Assembly (NCBI RefSeq): GCF_029227915.1
Contig: NC_079880.1
Coordinates: 8,519,501 to 8,583,500 of the forward strand
Direction of reading: 5' to 3'
DNA: 64,000 nt
Source of the DNA: Hydractinia symbiolongicarpus
Lineage: Eukaryota; Cnidaria; Hydrozoa; Anthoathecata; Hydractiniidae
Shown here: piece after piece, positions 20,365 through 29,869 of the stretch
Position numbering within the stretch: position 1 is the first letter of the stretch
How the letters are laid out: every line of letters starts with the position of its first letter
Position numbers and translations under genes: made by a program
The notes under the pieces: model-generated
The model's input: the letters and a program-made list of their open reading frames with translations, nothing else
The model's database searches: none
Told to the model about the DNA's origin: nothing

Positions 20365-21080
20365 ATGTCGAAAGTAAAGCATATCATTACTCAGGAAGAA
20401 GCGGAAAAATTAAGTCAAATATACTACCAGCCCTCACATCCTTGGATTGGACGCAAGGCTATCAAATTGCTCGTTGAGAGCTCTGGCCTATCAAGGAAAA
20501 AAATTATTCACTGGCTTAGTTGTCAACTCCTATGGCTTAGGCATATCAAAGGCCCCAAACGTATCGATTATCCCCATTTCACTGTTACAAAAATCCAATG
20601 AGATCCACCAATTGGATCTCTTGTACATGTCCCATGACAAAGGAAAGATTGTTCAAATCTCAGGACGCACAAGAGCTACTAACTGATGAAACCAGTACCA
20701 CATGGGTCAAACACCTATACAATATCGTGAAAAGCATGAATAATACCAAGACTACCATGATCGGTATGAAACCTTCAAAAGCCATTAAACTCGATGAAGT
20801 ACCGCTCGCGAAAAGCGAGGAATATCCCGAGGAGAAACCTCTACCCGACGATGGTCTTTACCTCTACCTCTTACAACCTGGGGAAGAACATGGGGATTCG
20901 AAAAGGCGCTCGACTGACGCTTGGTGGAGTAAGAAAACATACAGACTCGACCGTATCGTAACCGGTACGAGGTTGTTATACTATCTCGATGGAGGTCCTG
21001 ATCGAAGCTTTGTGGCAGAGGAATTGCTATTGGTGCCTGAGGATGTTGAAATACCTCCCGAGCATGTGAAATCTTGGTGA
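20365..21080 (+). pseudogene. Polinton integrase lacking its catalytic core (inner)
   Basis: Start preceded by AATAAAT. The N-terminal helical domain (GRKAIKLLVESSGLSRKK) and the linker are present and align with the outer integrase. A frameshift lies near 20597, and at about 20641 roughly 98 codons are missing, exactly the part holding the D, D and E catalytic residues. The C-terminal domain (about 20.66-21.08 kb), including RLDRIVTGTRLLYYLDGG, is intact. The protein could not join DNA. A hairpin follows between this and the convergent BRO gene. Confidence 0.85.
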
Positions 21081-21092
21081 GAAATTCTCGAT

Positions 21093-21117
21093 TTTTGTGT
21101 GTTATGAACACACAAAA
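21093..21117. terminator. Intergenic hairpin, 11-bp perfect arms, between convergent genes
   Basis: Arms TTTTGTGTGTT (21093-21103) and AACACACAAAA (21107-21117), 3-nt loop. It lies 12 nt after the integrase stop and 10 nt before the BRO stop. Confidence 0.5.
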
Positions 21118-21127
21118 CATATACACA

Positions 21128-21892
21128 TTATGACATATCGATATCATACAACCCTTCGAATAACTCGGGTAAGCTGAAATCATTACGCCATGAATTAGCT
21201 ATACCAAGATTATCATCCCTGAACCTATTCCATGTATGTACAGCGTTGGGATCATCGCATATTGGATTTCTTTCTATCATATTAGGATACATATCCCTTA
21301 GTGTACGGAGTTGATCATTTAAAGATCTGCGTTGGCAACGAATTATATAGTGGGGATGTTGGCCTTTTTTTCCACATTCATTACGATAATTCTTGTCAAT
21401 AACACATAGCACATTATCGTAGGAATAACCAGGGGGTACGTATCTCTGTTCTAGTACCATAATCTCCTGATCTTTTTCCTGGAGGTCTCCCTCAAGGTTG
21501 GTAATGGTTACGTCCTCTTCCTGGAGGTCATCGCTTAGTATTGCTAGAGCTTGACGATGCTCTTCGATGGTTTCTTGTAATTTTTCGATACCCTTTACCG
21601 CAAGCCATCTCATAATCTCAACGGCCTTTGGTTTTCTGGAACGTGCACAAATCTCCAAAGCACTATCCAATGTAATGAAAGCATCATGATGATTTTTTGA
21701 TTTGTCAAGGGGTTGGTTTGAAACCAACCCTATTTCATTACGTGAAATGATTTGAATATCTCGATATGACTCTGCAATATTAGCAATACCCAAGAACCTT
21801 CCAAGATCTGCACGTTTAAAAAGAGGCTGATTTTGCGCAACGAATAATATCTCAATAGCTCCAGCAGGTAACTTGTTTAACGTGAGTGACAT
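21128..21892 (-). CDS. BRO-like DNA-binding protein (inner element)
   Basis: 254 residues, intact. An N-terminal BRO-N type domain (KRADLGRFLGIANIAESY, then ICARSRKPKAVEIMRWL) of the kind found in baculovirus, iridovirus and phage antirepressor proteins. A coiled coil follows (about 110-145), then a C-terminal beta domain (YIIRCQRRS, DPNAVHTWNRF) similar to DUF3627 or the C-terminal region of poxvirus/iridovirus BRO proteins. Likely binds DNA and regulates expression. I chose ATG 21892, 8 nt after the previous stop and preceded by AATAAAA, over an upstream in-frame ATG. The outer copy (35505-35987) lacks the BRO-N part. Confidence 0.75.
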   Translation of the reverse strand: MSLTLNKLPAGAIEILFVAQNQPLFKRADLGRFLGIANIAESYRDIQIISRNEIGLVSNQPLDKSKNHHDAFITLDSALEICARSRKPKAVEIMRWLAVKGIEKLQETIEEHRQALAILSDDLQEEDVTITNLEGDLQEKDQEIMVLEQRYVPPGYSYDNVLCVIDKNYRNECGKKGQHPHYIIRCQRRSLNDQLRTLRDMYPNMIERNPICDDPNAVHTWNRFRDDNLGIANSWRNDFSLPELFEGLYDIDMS

Positions 21893-21899
21893 TTTTATT

Positions 21900-22100
21900 T
21901 TAACTAATGCTTCCAACCAGGGCCACAATGAGTAGGACGGTTATGAAAAAATACATGGTGTTCCTCTGATACCTTACCCTCTCCAAAACATCACGAAGCT
22001 CCTCCTGGAGGACCTCTATGCTCCGGTCTAAATGTGGGATTCTATCCATTTCTTTATGACAATTTTCCAATTGCATTTCTAAGGTTCTGATATATGACAT
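21900..22100 (-). CDS. Small coiled-coil tail-anchored protein (inner element)
   Basis: 66 residues: heptad-rich helix (LEMQLENCHKEMDRIPHLD), then a C-terminal hydrophobic span (MYFFITVLLIVALVGSI), so probably tail-anchored. An AATAAAT box directly precedes ATG; an upstream in-frame ATG at 22121 lies inside the ATPase gene and is less likely. No homologue seen in the outer element. Confidence 0.6.
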   Translation of the reverse strand: MSYIRTLEMQLENCHKEMDRIPHLDRSIEVLQEELRDVLERVRYQRNTMYFFITVLLIVALVGSIS

Positions 22101-22102
22101 AT

Positions 22103-22699
22103 TTATTCTAGAACAGTCCAAGCCCTGGGATGCTCAAGTCTGATCCAGAGACACGCGTGCTTGGACTTTTTCAAGTTGGTCTTGATCGCTTCCCAATCGT
22201 CTATCAGGTTAGTTTCTTCATCGATCAGCTTCATATCAGATCGTTCACTAGGATACCACACAAACAACTGCTTCTTTTGACGTCTCAAATTTTTAGGCAA
22301 AGCGGTATAACTCTGAGTTAGGAGCCAGAGGCTATGTCTTTTATGTCTTCCGGAGATTGCGAGCTCGAGTAGGCTCTGGCGTTTTTTATCTAGGCTCTCG
22401 TCCGCTATCATGTCATCTACGATAAACAAGCTCTCTTCGCCTGCCAGGAGGTTTGAAAATTTGCTTATCCGAGCGAACAAATTATCACCTGGGTCGATCA
22501 GGAACACAAAATCATCTTGCCAGAGGCAGTGCTTCGAGAAGTATGTGGTATTCCATCAAATTGTTGGGCAAAGAATTACGATATTGTGGAATTGTCCCCT
22601 ATACTCGTGCTCAAGCAGGTCCAGGACTCTTTGCGTTTTTCCGCACGACGTAGGCCCGGTAAATATCGCTGTATGGGGTTGTAATATAATATCAAGCAT
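22103..22699 (-). pseudogene. FtsK/A32-type packaging ATPase (inner, one premature stop)
   Basis: 198 codons. Walker A GPTSCGKT at residues 15-22 and Walker B LFIVDD near residue 100 are intact, as is the WLLTQSYTALPKNLRRQKKQ region, so this is the genome-packaging ATPase of the FtsK/HerA superfamily found in Polintons and NCLDVs. One TGA (22556-22558) falls where the outer copy has an arginine codon (CGC). Apart from that single codon the frame is whole, so this is the best-preserved long morphogenesis gene. Confidence 0.85.
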
Positions 22700-22742
22700 G
22701 TTTGTTGTATGTCATGGGGAGACAACAAAACCTTGAAGGTGC

Positions 22743-22993
22743 TTACTTAGGTTTTGGGACTATACTTGCGGGTACCACCCCTTGCTCACTGCCATCTCAC
22801 GACTGCCTCGCCCTGCGGTGAAATACGCTACCATTTTCATAACGTCATTTGTGTCCAACTTTGTGCTGGGACTCGAGATTTCTAAAAATCGCTTACCAAG
22901 CATCGCGTAAGCGAAAGTGAATCCAAGGTCTACGACTGTCTCATAGATCATGTCTATAATTTCCTTTTGCTGATGAGTAACGTTTGAACTCAT
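22743..22993 (-). CDS. Small conserved helical protein (inner element)
   Basis: About 80 residues, opening with MSSNVTHQQKEIIDMIYE and containing VDLGFTFAYAM and REMAV. Very similar to 34572-34823 in the outer element. Stays open to 22760 (77 residues); a one-base shift near the end separates it from the IVPKPK ending shared with the outer copy, whose stop would be at 22743-22745. Unknown function; high conservation relative to neighbours suggests a selected role. Confidence 0.6.
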
Positions 22994-23008
22994 GCTTTTA
23001 TTATAAGC

Positions 23009-23344
23009 TTATCGCATATGAAAAACATCAAGGTCCGTCTCTGAAGGTTTTTGCTGAACCGCTGGTGCAGGCTGCTGGGTAACCGCGGGTCTCTTACGGA
23101 AAAAATATATGACACCACCAATACATGCGATTGCGAGTAACCCTCCAGCGCCATATATATATCCACGGCCCGGGGACTTGGGAGGAACTGCAACAGGTTC
23201 CTGACTCTCTTGGTAAGTACTTTTGCCCACGTTCTTCTTCAAGTCGGCTTTGTTCTTACGATTCCATTCCGCAAGTCTCTTCCCAGCAGCAACACGACCC
23301 TCGTTCTTCTTGGTAATTACTTGGCTAGTAGACTCTTCACTCAT
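23009..23344 (-). CDS. Single-span membrane protein (inner element)
   Basis: 111 residues. A basic N-terminal half (GKRLAEWNRKNKADLKK) precedes a membrane span (YGAGGLLAIACIGGVIYFF), followed by a Pro/Gln-rich tail. Homologue 34181-34558. The preceding junction holds a hairpin (23343-23374). Candidate virion membrane protein. Confidence 0.6.
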   Translation of the reverse strand: MSEESTSQVITKKNEGRVAAGKRLAEWNRKNKADLKKNVGKSTYQESQEPVAVPPKSPGRGYIYGAGGLLAIACIGGVIYFFRKRPAVTQQPAPAVQQKPSETDLDVFHMR

Positions 23345-23374
23345 TTGTTATAGGCCGTAAGACCTGTAACAAAT
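23343..23374. terminator. Intergenic hairpin, 12-bp arms with one mismatch
   Basis: Arms ATTTGTTATAGG (23343-23354) and CCTGTAACAAAT (23363-23374), 8-nt loop, spanning from the stop of one minus-strand gene to the start of the next. The homologous junction in the outer element (34154-34181) has a hairpin of unrelated sequence. Confidence 0.5.
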
Positions 23375-23703
23375 CACTTCTTTTTTACATTAAGATAGAG
23401 GGATAGACCCTGTTCCTCAAGGATCTCCATGGTCTCTTTTATCCCCGTGAGTATGGCTTCAGGAGTGTTTAAATCTTTCTCAAAGTATCGCATGAACTCT
23501 CTAAACGTCATGAGTTCTTTCTTGGGTGGAGCTATTCCGAGCTTTCTCTCCCTCATCAGTGCCGCTAGTCTGTGCCCCTGGGCAACCCTTCCCGGGTGCA
23601 TTTTGTGTACTTCAACAATTTTTTCGACGCTCTCTGTTTGTTGTTTTTGTTGGTTGATAATAATACTACACGCGCTGCTCATCTTTTTGTTGCTCTTCAT
23701 CAA
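23374..23703 (-). CDS. Conserved small basic protein (inner element)
   Basis: 109 residues: KMSSACSIIINQQ start, RVAQGHRLAALMRERKLG, then MTFREFMRYF and a helical end. Overlaps the upstream gene by 38 nt. Homologue at 33829-34152. The motif RVA.G.RLA is also present in the neighbouring membrane protein (RVAAGKRLAEW), so the two may be related by duplication. Function unknown. Confidence 0.6.
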   Translation of the reverse strand: MMKSNKKMSSACSIIINQQKQQTESVEKIVEVHKMHPGRVAQGHRLAALMRERKLGIAPPKKELMTFREFMRYFEKDLNTPEAILTGIKETMEILEEQGLSLYLNVKKK

Positions 23704-24250
23704 CCTTCTCTTTAACTACCTTGGACGTTGAGAGCTGGGTATGATTAATGGTATGTGCCGCAACGAGCAAAGGTGCCAGGAACTTACCAAAGGCTGTGTA
23801 CAGGACTATACCCAAGTCAGCCATGGATTCTTTTATAATAGGGTCCCCCTCTAGATCCCGGCGTAGGGCCTCAGGGTCATCTAAAGATACAAGGTTGCCG
23901 ATGGCTTTGGTATACAAACCAATCGCATGACACGACAGAGCTCTGGCAGTTTTCTCTCCCTTTTCATGCAAATCATGTTGAATGTAATCGGTATGAATTT
24001 TTTCAATTACATCTTCCGTGGCCTTATCGATGAAACTATCGCTACATTTTTTAGGCAGTAAATGTGGCTTGGTCTTTCGTATATCCTTGAAAGCCTGGCG
24101 TTTGTCTAATTTTTGCGCAACACCCTCGGCTGGAGTATCGAATATTTCTGCTAATTCGTGAGCCATGTTTATTAGACGTCGATGCCGATAGAAACAAGCA
24201 AGTATCAATATATACGGAAGAATTATCGCAACCAATAGCAATACATCCAT
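23666..24250 (-). CDS. N-terminally anchored helical protein (inner element)
   Basis: 194 residues. An N-terminal membrane span (VLLLVAIILPYILILACFY) is followed by a soluble helical domain (HLLPKKCSDSFIDKATEDV; EKTARALSCHAIGLYTKAIG; FGKFLAPLLVAAHTINHTQL). Homologue at 33258-33821, same order. TATAAATG at the start. Unknown; membrane-associated virion or entry-stage protein is possible but unproven. Confidence 0.6.
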   Translation of the reverse strand: MDVLLLVAIILPYILILACFYRHRRLINMAHELAEIFDTPAEGVAQKLDKRQAFKDIRKTKPHLLPKKCSDSFIDKATEDVIEKIHTDYIQHDLHEKGEKTARALSCHAIGLYTKAIGNLVSLDDPEALRRDLEGDPIIKESMADLGIVLYTAFGKFLAPLLVAAHTINHTQLSTSKVVKEKVDEEQQKDEQRV

Positions 24251-24281
24251 TTATATGCAGCTTTGTGTATAAAGCACTAAG

Positions 24282-24776
24282 TTACTGAGATATGGATCGA
24301 TGGCCTTTCGATTGATTTTTATTTTTCCACAATCGCTGCATGTTGGTATAATGTAACCGCGCTAAGTGCACCTCCATACTAGGTGGAACACCATTTTCTT
24401 GATATTTAACCGGCACCTTATGATCGAACTCCCATTGACCTCGATTGCTCCAGCACATGCCAATTTTGAATTGGTCCTGGATATGGCCAATAAATGTACA
24501 GATGCCACACTCAAGGTACTCTGTGGATGCTATCTCAGTGTCATTGTTTAAAGCATGGTGAATCCTAGTTAGGATAAGGTGATGCATATATGCAGGGAAA
24601 TCACATTCTTTACAAAGAACCTGCTGTTTTTTATGGAGGCATTTATTGCGCTCCTTTGATGCCTTGTCCATATCCAGGCATTTATTGCACCTTTTCGTTC
24701 ATTGCCCATTACGCTGCATTCTAAAATTATTCAAAAATAAAGGTTTTTTACATTTTGCACAGGGCTTTGCATTCAT
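24282..24776 (-). pseudogene. HNH endonuclease with zinc ribbon (inner element only, one in-frame stop)
   Basis: Starts at 24776. CxxC...CxxC pairs (CAKCKK and CNKCLD) form a zinc ribbon, then CKECDF and the HNH core: WEFDHKVPV (catalytic His) and HYTNMQRLWKNKNQSKG (Asn and metal-binding end). One in-frame TGA near 24.70 kb separates the ribbon from the nuclease; the downstream part alone is open for 129 residues from 24671. HNH genes nick DNA, and those of phages and iridoviruses are often mobile. No counterpart exists between PolB and the membrane gene in the outer element. Confidence 0.7.
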
Positions 24777-24830
24777 ATTTTTGTTGTTGTATATACTATC
24801 AGTATATAGAATTGGGACAATAGTCATCAT

Positions 24831-27800
24831 TTATAAATCTAACGGCTTTGTATGTATACGATCCTCTAGCACTACCCTTTTATCGTAAAACGCTAATAAA
24901 CCCAGCTTGTTTTGCTCATACGTCACCATCCCTTGATTATGTACCCGGAAGCCTACATTTTTTGCATTATCTAGCTCTCCGTTTAATGCTCGCATATATC
25001 TCAACTATGTCACTTCGTTCTGCCTTTTCGACATGCCTTTACACGAAGTAGCACTTGGCTGTCAGCGCTATCATTCTGGATCCGATGAATTCTTCTTTAA
25101 ATAACCTTCCGGTTCTATTTGAATATTTATCGGTGACTAGCCAATGAGCCACATCCTCATCGTACTGCTCGAGTAATTCGGGACGAACAACATCACGTAG
25201 GTTTTCTCCAGAGATCGCGAAATAAGCACTATCGGTTTCCATGTAAATATATTCGAAATTTCGTCGATGTACGTATTTGTCGAGAAAATTATAATAAAAT
25301 TCAAGCATCCGCAATTTAGCTAATTGATATACTAGGATTCCACATTGATACGACCTATTTATGGAAACGCCTTGTTTACTCCGTCTTACTTCATATGCAT
25401 TTCCAATCTCTTTCAAATCCTCCAAGTAGGGGCTTCTCATTGCTGCATCTACTACCTTTTCATCCCTTATAAATGTAGTATTGTTATGCCTTGCTAAGTC
25501 TTCAATCATCCTCCCATAGAAGCTATTGCCTTTTAATTTAGTAGTATCGCCAGCGATGCGCTTGTCAGGGTCTTTATCTGCTAGGCGACGCGCATCCGTG
25601 ATTTCCTTAGGAAACCACGTAAATGGCTTACCATGTGAGTACTTGAGTATTTAATAAAAAGCTGTAATCTTCAACCCATGCACCAGGTACCATTTAAGCA
25701 GGTCAGTACAAAGGAGGATCTTATCGGCTTTCATCACTCTTAACAGCTTCCTAGTACCCGAAATACGTTTTCGCTTAGTCTTGTTGAAATACTCGTGCAT
25801 ATGCTGAGGAATGTGATTGTCAGCAATCTCTCTGACTACAAATAACGGGGACATCTCGCTAAATTTTTCGTACAACTCAGTAGGCACTTCAATATCAACT
25901 TGGGAATCTTAGCGATCCATCAAGAATGTCTCGCGCCAGAGCATCTAATTCTCCACCAGGGTCTGCTATTTTTATAAGCTTCTTCTTCCCACAAGGGAAA
26001 TCTTGGAGTAGGATGTTCGGGTAGAGCATATTGGCGTCATACCCAAATATAGTCTTGCACTTTTTCGGCTCGGTATAAATATGTGAGCGAATACCTGTCA
26101 CATCACTCTCATGGTACCTGCAAAATACGATTGCGGGGCCACCCACCATGCCAGTTTGCAGGAGTTCATACGCCTCGTTCTTTGCACATATTGTACAAGA
26201 TTTTTTGAACCTGTTTACAAACCTCGCATCGGGCTTTGGTGCAATGATCTTGACATGCTTACATGGATCACCCGGAGCATAATGCTGTATATCAGGGTTC
26301 AGTCGTAGAGACTTGTTCAGTACAGACCGCATCGAAACACCCGGAATGCTCACTGCATCTTTCAAAATATCAATCTCATCCCGTAGTATGTATTGCGGGT
26401 TTTGTCCACAGCCTCGATAAATGGTGTTACATCGGCTATATTGTATTCGGCTAGCCAGTCCAGCATCGTGACGCATTCTCTTTTAAAAATCTCCTCCGTG
26501 AACTTTTGGTAATCTTCGGGTGATAGGGTGTTTTTACCACTGAGTGTGCTATAAAACGCCTCATGATCGACTGGGCCCACATGGTTCAACTTTTCGTAAC
26601 TTGTTAGCCATTCATATGGAAACACTAGTTTTTTAAAATTGCAATCCAATGACTTGCACCATTTTTCATAACTCAAGCCTGGTGCGAGGAAATTCTTAAT
26701 ATCGATAAATTTGAATCTCGAGGTACTGAGAAACATGTAGTCGTTGTCTTTTTTCGCCACTTTGATATTATCATCACCTGCAATTGTTCGATAAAATACC
26801 ACTTTATCATGTTGATATCGTACTTGCCACTATTGAAACCTATCACCGTCACTTGATTTACCCATTCATGCCAAGCATTTTGAGTTTGTTCTGGGAGCAT
26901 ATCAAAATCATCCGGCTTGGGATATATCAGTTCAACTTCTTGGACAATCCGGATCTGTCTCTGCTCCAGTTGATCAACAAATTTTTGCACAAGCACCTTT
27001 GGATCTTCATTCATGATGAAGGTAGGATGTGCTTGTAAACTATCGTGGATGGCTACACTTGCAGGGATATGCTCGGAGATATATATTAAATCAGACGTGG
27101 GCTGCTGATTCAATGGTGCCAGGAGTACCTCGAAATCAAATACAATGAAATGGGGATAGGGTCGAAATTCTTTCTTGAATACCCTCTTAGCCTTGGGAGG
27201 CATTTCACACTCCCATGCAGTGACAAGATTGTACCCTAGTTTTTTGATGTGATCCTCTTTAAATTTGGTACGATTGAAATTATTTTTATCGGCGTTGGTT
27301 CGGTGTGGTTGACATGGGCATCCATGCCATCTACAGCTGTGATATTCGTATACTGTCTTTGTGCGAGGATCATACCCATCTACCCTATAAACTTCCTTAC
27401 TACCCTCACGTATCACACGCTCTTCCCCATGTCCACAAAGCGAGTGGTGTATGTGTCTACCTGTTTGCTCTGACATGGCCTCAATCCATTGGCAAGCCGC
27501 GTAACTGAAACCCTTATCGGGATAGAATACCTTTTCAGAGCTACTCTGCATGCGCTCAACCCTATCACCTTTGCAAATGATCTTGGTCTTGATACCTTCA
27601 CATTCATTTTGTTTGTGTCGTTTGAGGTTCTCCGATCTGTTGAATCTTTGTGTACAAACCTCGCATTCGCAATGCTGAGTTAGTACCTCCATTTTCTTGA
27701 TATAAAAACAATGACCATGTAGCATACCAATATTGATCGTGTCTAGCCCCTTTTTGTACTGGCCTTGGCCATATACGAGTCGCCATGGAGCCTTATCGGT

Positions 27801-28755
27801 GTTTGTTTTTGGTTCAAAGACTCTTATGTTAATTTTGAATTTTTTGGCGATACCCTCCAAATCCATGAGCCTCGTGGCACGTACCTCTCCCCTCTTTAAC
27901 TTGGGTTCCTCGTAGTTTTCACGAGTTAATTTGAGGGCTGTCTTTGTAAGGAACTCTGTCCCTCTTTTTACATCCGCTCTCTCCCTTACAGCTAAGCATC
28001 TCCAAAATCATATTGTCAGTTCTAGCATCTTCACCGTCCATGGCATAGATACATCTTTTTCCGCGCAGCCAATCTGGCAAAGGTCCACATCCAAGTAGGG
28101 GTTACTTCGTAGAAATTATCTTGATCTGAACGTGCTTAAATACTATTTTGCCTTGATATGCCCCCAGGGTCTCGATGGTTCTATCGGGTGGTAGATAGGC
28201 CTTGGTCCAAAACTCAGCATCTTCCAAATCAAGGCGTTTCATCTCGCATTGCTCTGTGAAAGCCTCGATGTCAGCCATGCTTGAGAGTGACCCGGAGCCC
28301 TTTGTTTTGTGATAATTTGCAACATCTCCACCGCCTCGGTAAGTATCACAGCTGAAGCTGTATACCACCTTCACACGCATGTCTACGTGTGGTGTGATTT
28401 TTCGCATGATATTATTAAACCGCTATGTCTTGATGCGGTTTCCCTCTTCAAACATTTCCACGTCATCATCAAAAATGTTCTGAATATCCTCGATCAACTC
28501 CGGGTTGGTGGCTTGTTTAGATTCTTTCCCGAAAATGTGTTTGAGGTCCTCAATTCCATGATATTCATCTTCGATGGTGACCCGTTGAACCTCATCGTGG
28601 ATAGTTGGTGTTCCTAAAAATTGATCCCTGGCCTTGTTGTAGTAGTAACTAACGGTATCCCGCACGCTCCTTAGCTGTTTAGCGAGAGCTTCGCGAGTTG
28701 CTGCTACTGGTGCCGACACGGTATTATATATTTGACTGATTGCATTTTTGAACAA
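24831..28755 (-). pseudogene. Protein-primed family-B DNA polymerase, lineage 1 (inner, many breaks)
   Basis: About 1300 codons if intact. Order: helical N terminus (28.75-28.43 kb), TAG at 28423-28425, beta region, TAA at 28102-28104, GPLPDWLRGKRCIYA segment, C2H2 finger (CEVCTQRFNRSENLKRHKQN), exonuclease motifs FDFE and GFNSGKYDIN, polymerase motif A YDANMLYPN (near 26.0 kb), motif C reading METDSAYF instead of DTDS (near 25.2 kb), and a C-terminal VLEDRIHTKPLDL ending at 24831. Frameshifts fall near 27.9, 26.8, 26.4, 25.9, 25.6, 25.0 and 24.9 kb. The motifs differ clearly from the outer polymerase. Catalytic aspartate of motif A is kept; the first Asp of motif C is Glu. Confidence 0.85.
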
Positions 28756-28809
28756 CTCAATGCTTTATTATATACAGATTCCATTTCCAACCAGCATTTT
28801 TTTGACTCG

Positions 28810-29864
28810 GTGGACATTTGAATAATGGGGAATTTCCCTTTACTCAATTTCTAATTTTGTTGATGTCAGCATATATAATACAGTGGAATCCCGTTAAAGC
28901 AGACACCCTCTAAAGCGGACAGCCCGTTAAAGCGGACACTAGCACTTGGAACAGACTGATTTTAAGTCAAACTCTTATAAAAAGCTCTATATAAAGCGGA
29001 CAGTCATAAAGCGGACACTCGTTAAAGCGGACGATTTATTTTGCACTAAATGAATATTTTCCCTGTAAAGACTTCCTGTAAAGCGGACAGTACAAAACAA
29101 AAAAGACTTATCTGCAGCAGAATATGTCAACTTCGACGCAAACGTTCCAGCATCAGAACCCATGATTAACGAATTAGAAATCGATTGGCGACAGAAGGTC
29201 AGAGATGATAGTATCGATGCAATCTGCAATCGAGAAAAACCAGATGATCAGATTCAGGAAATTTTCTGACGACGACCAAGATGACGAGGATAATGACGAC
29301 TATGGGCCAGAACAAGAAGAGCAGATGAGCTGCAAAGAAATCATCACAACGTTGGACAAAATGCGCCGTTGTCCGTCTTCGATGAAGAAAGTCAAAAAAT
29401 GCTGACGGCAGTTACAAAAAAGATTGATGATCTACAAATTAAATGCAAGAAGCAAGCCTCTATCAAAGACTTTTTCTTGCAAAGTTTGATTAATGTTTCT
29501 GAATATAGCTTATATACCCTGAAATCCTAGCCTCTTAACTTCTTACTTTAAGCCCAGTAAGCCCTTTTTTGGTCAAAATCCCATCTAAAATAAAATTTGA
29601 CACAAACTCTCTATAAAGCGGACATCCCGTTAAAGCGGACAGTTTTTTTGGTCCCAATGGTGTCCGTTTTACCGGGATTCCACTGTATATACACTATTGC
29701 GCATGCGTATTATCGGAATCGGTATTTCTCGGATTTTATTTTCGGATGACGTCGGGTTTACCGATTTTGGATGGAGGTGGTGGTAGAAGTGGTGGAAGCG
29801 GAGTTTTTAGGGGTAAAGGTGTGGAAGGAGCGAAAACCGTTTATGTTCACTCCTTATTACTACT
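28810..29864 (+). repeat. Right TIR of the inner Polinton, split by a Tigger derivative
   Basis: 29735-29864 is the inverted partner of 13286 onward. 28815-28880 and 29686-29735, either side of the Tigger, hold weaker TIR-like sequence: a GGGGAATTTCCC palindrome at 28827, TGATGTCAGCA, and ATTGCGCATG next to ATCGGAAT. These last words also occur in the outer TIR, so the two elements' ends are distant relatives. Confidence 0.75.
28881..29685 (+). mobile_element. Non-autonomous Tigger/pogo (Tc1-mariner) derivative
   Basis: 805 bp with inverted ends CAGTGGAATCCCG and CGGGATTCCACTG, flanked by TA (28879-28880, 29686-29687). Several direct copies of TAAAGCGGACA lie near both ends. The middle keeps the C-terminal end of a pogo/Tigger transposase: acidic DDQDDEDNDDYGPEQEEQ (about 29276-29320), then, after a frameshift, a KQASIKDFF tail near 29450-29480. 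The catalytic region is gone, so it was moved in trans. Confidence 0.9.
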
Positions 29865-29869
29865 CATGC

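Larger units (their letters stand above)
13286..29864 (-). mobile_element. Inner Polinton/Maverick element nested in the outer PolB gene
   Basis: 16579 bp bounded by inverted tips AGTAGTAATAAGGAGTGAAC (13286) and its reverse complement (ending 29864), with the 5-bp duplication CATGC at 13281-13285 and 29865-29869. By the direction of its PolB it is opposite to the outer element. It holds a full Polinton gene set: capsid, ATPase, integrase, PolB, plus BRO, HNH and small membrane proteins. Its right TIR is interrupted by a Tigger derivative. Integrase has lost its catalytic core and PolB has many breaks, so it is not autonomous. Confidence 0.92.
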
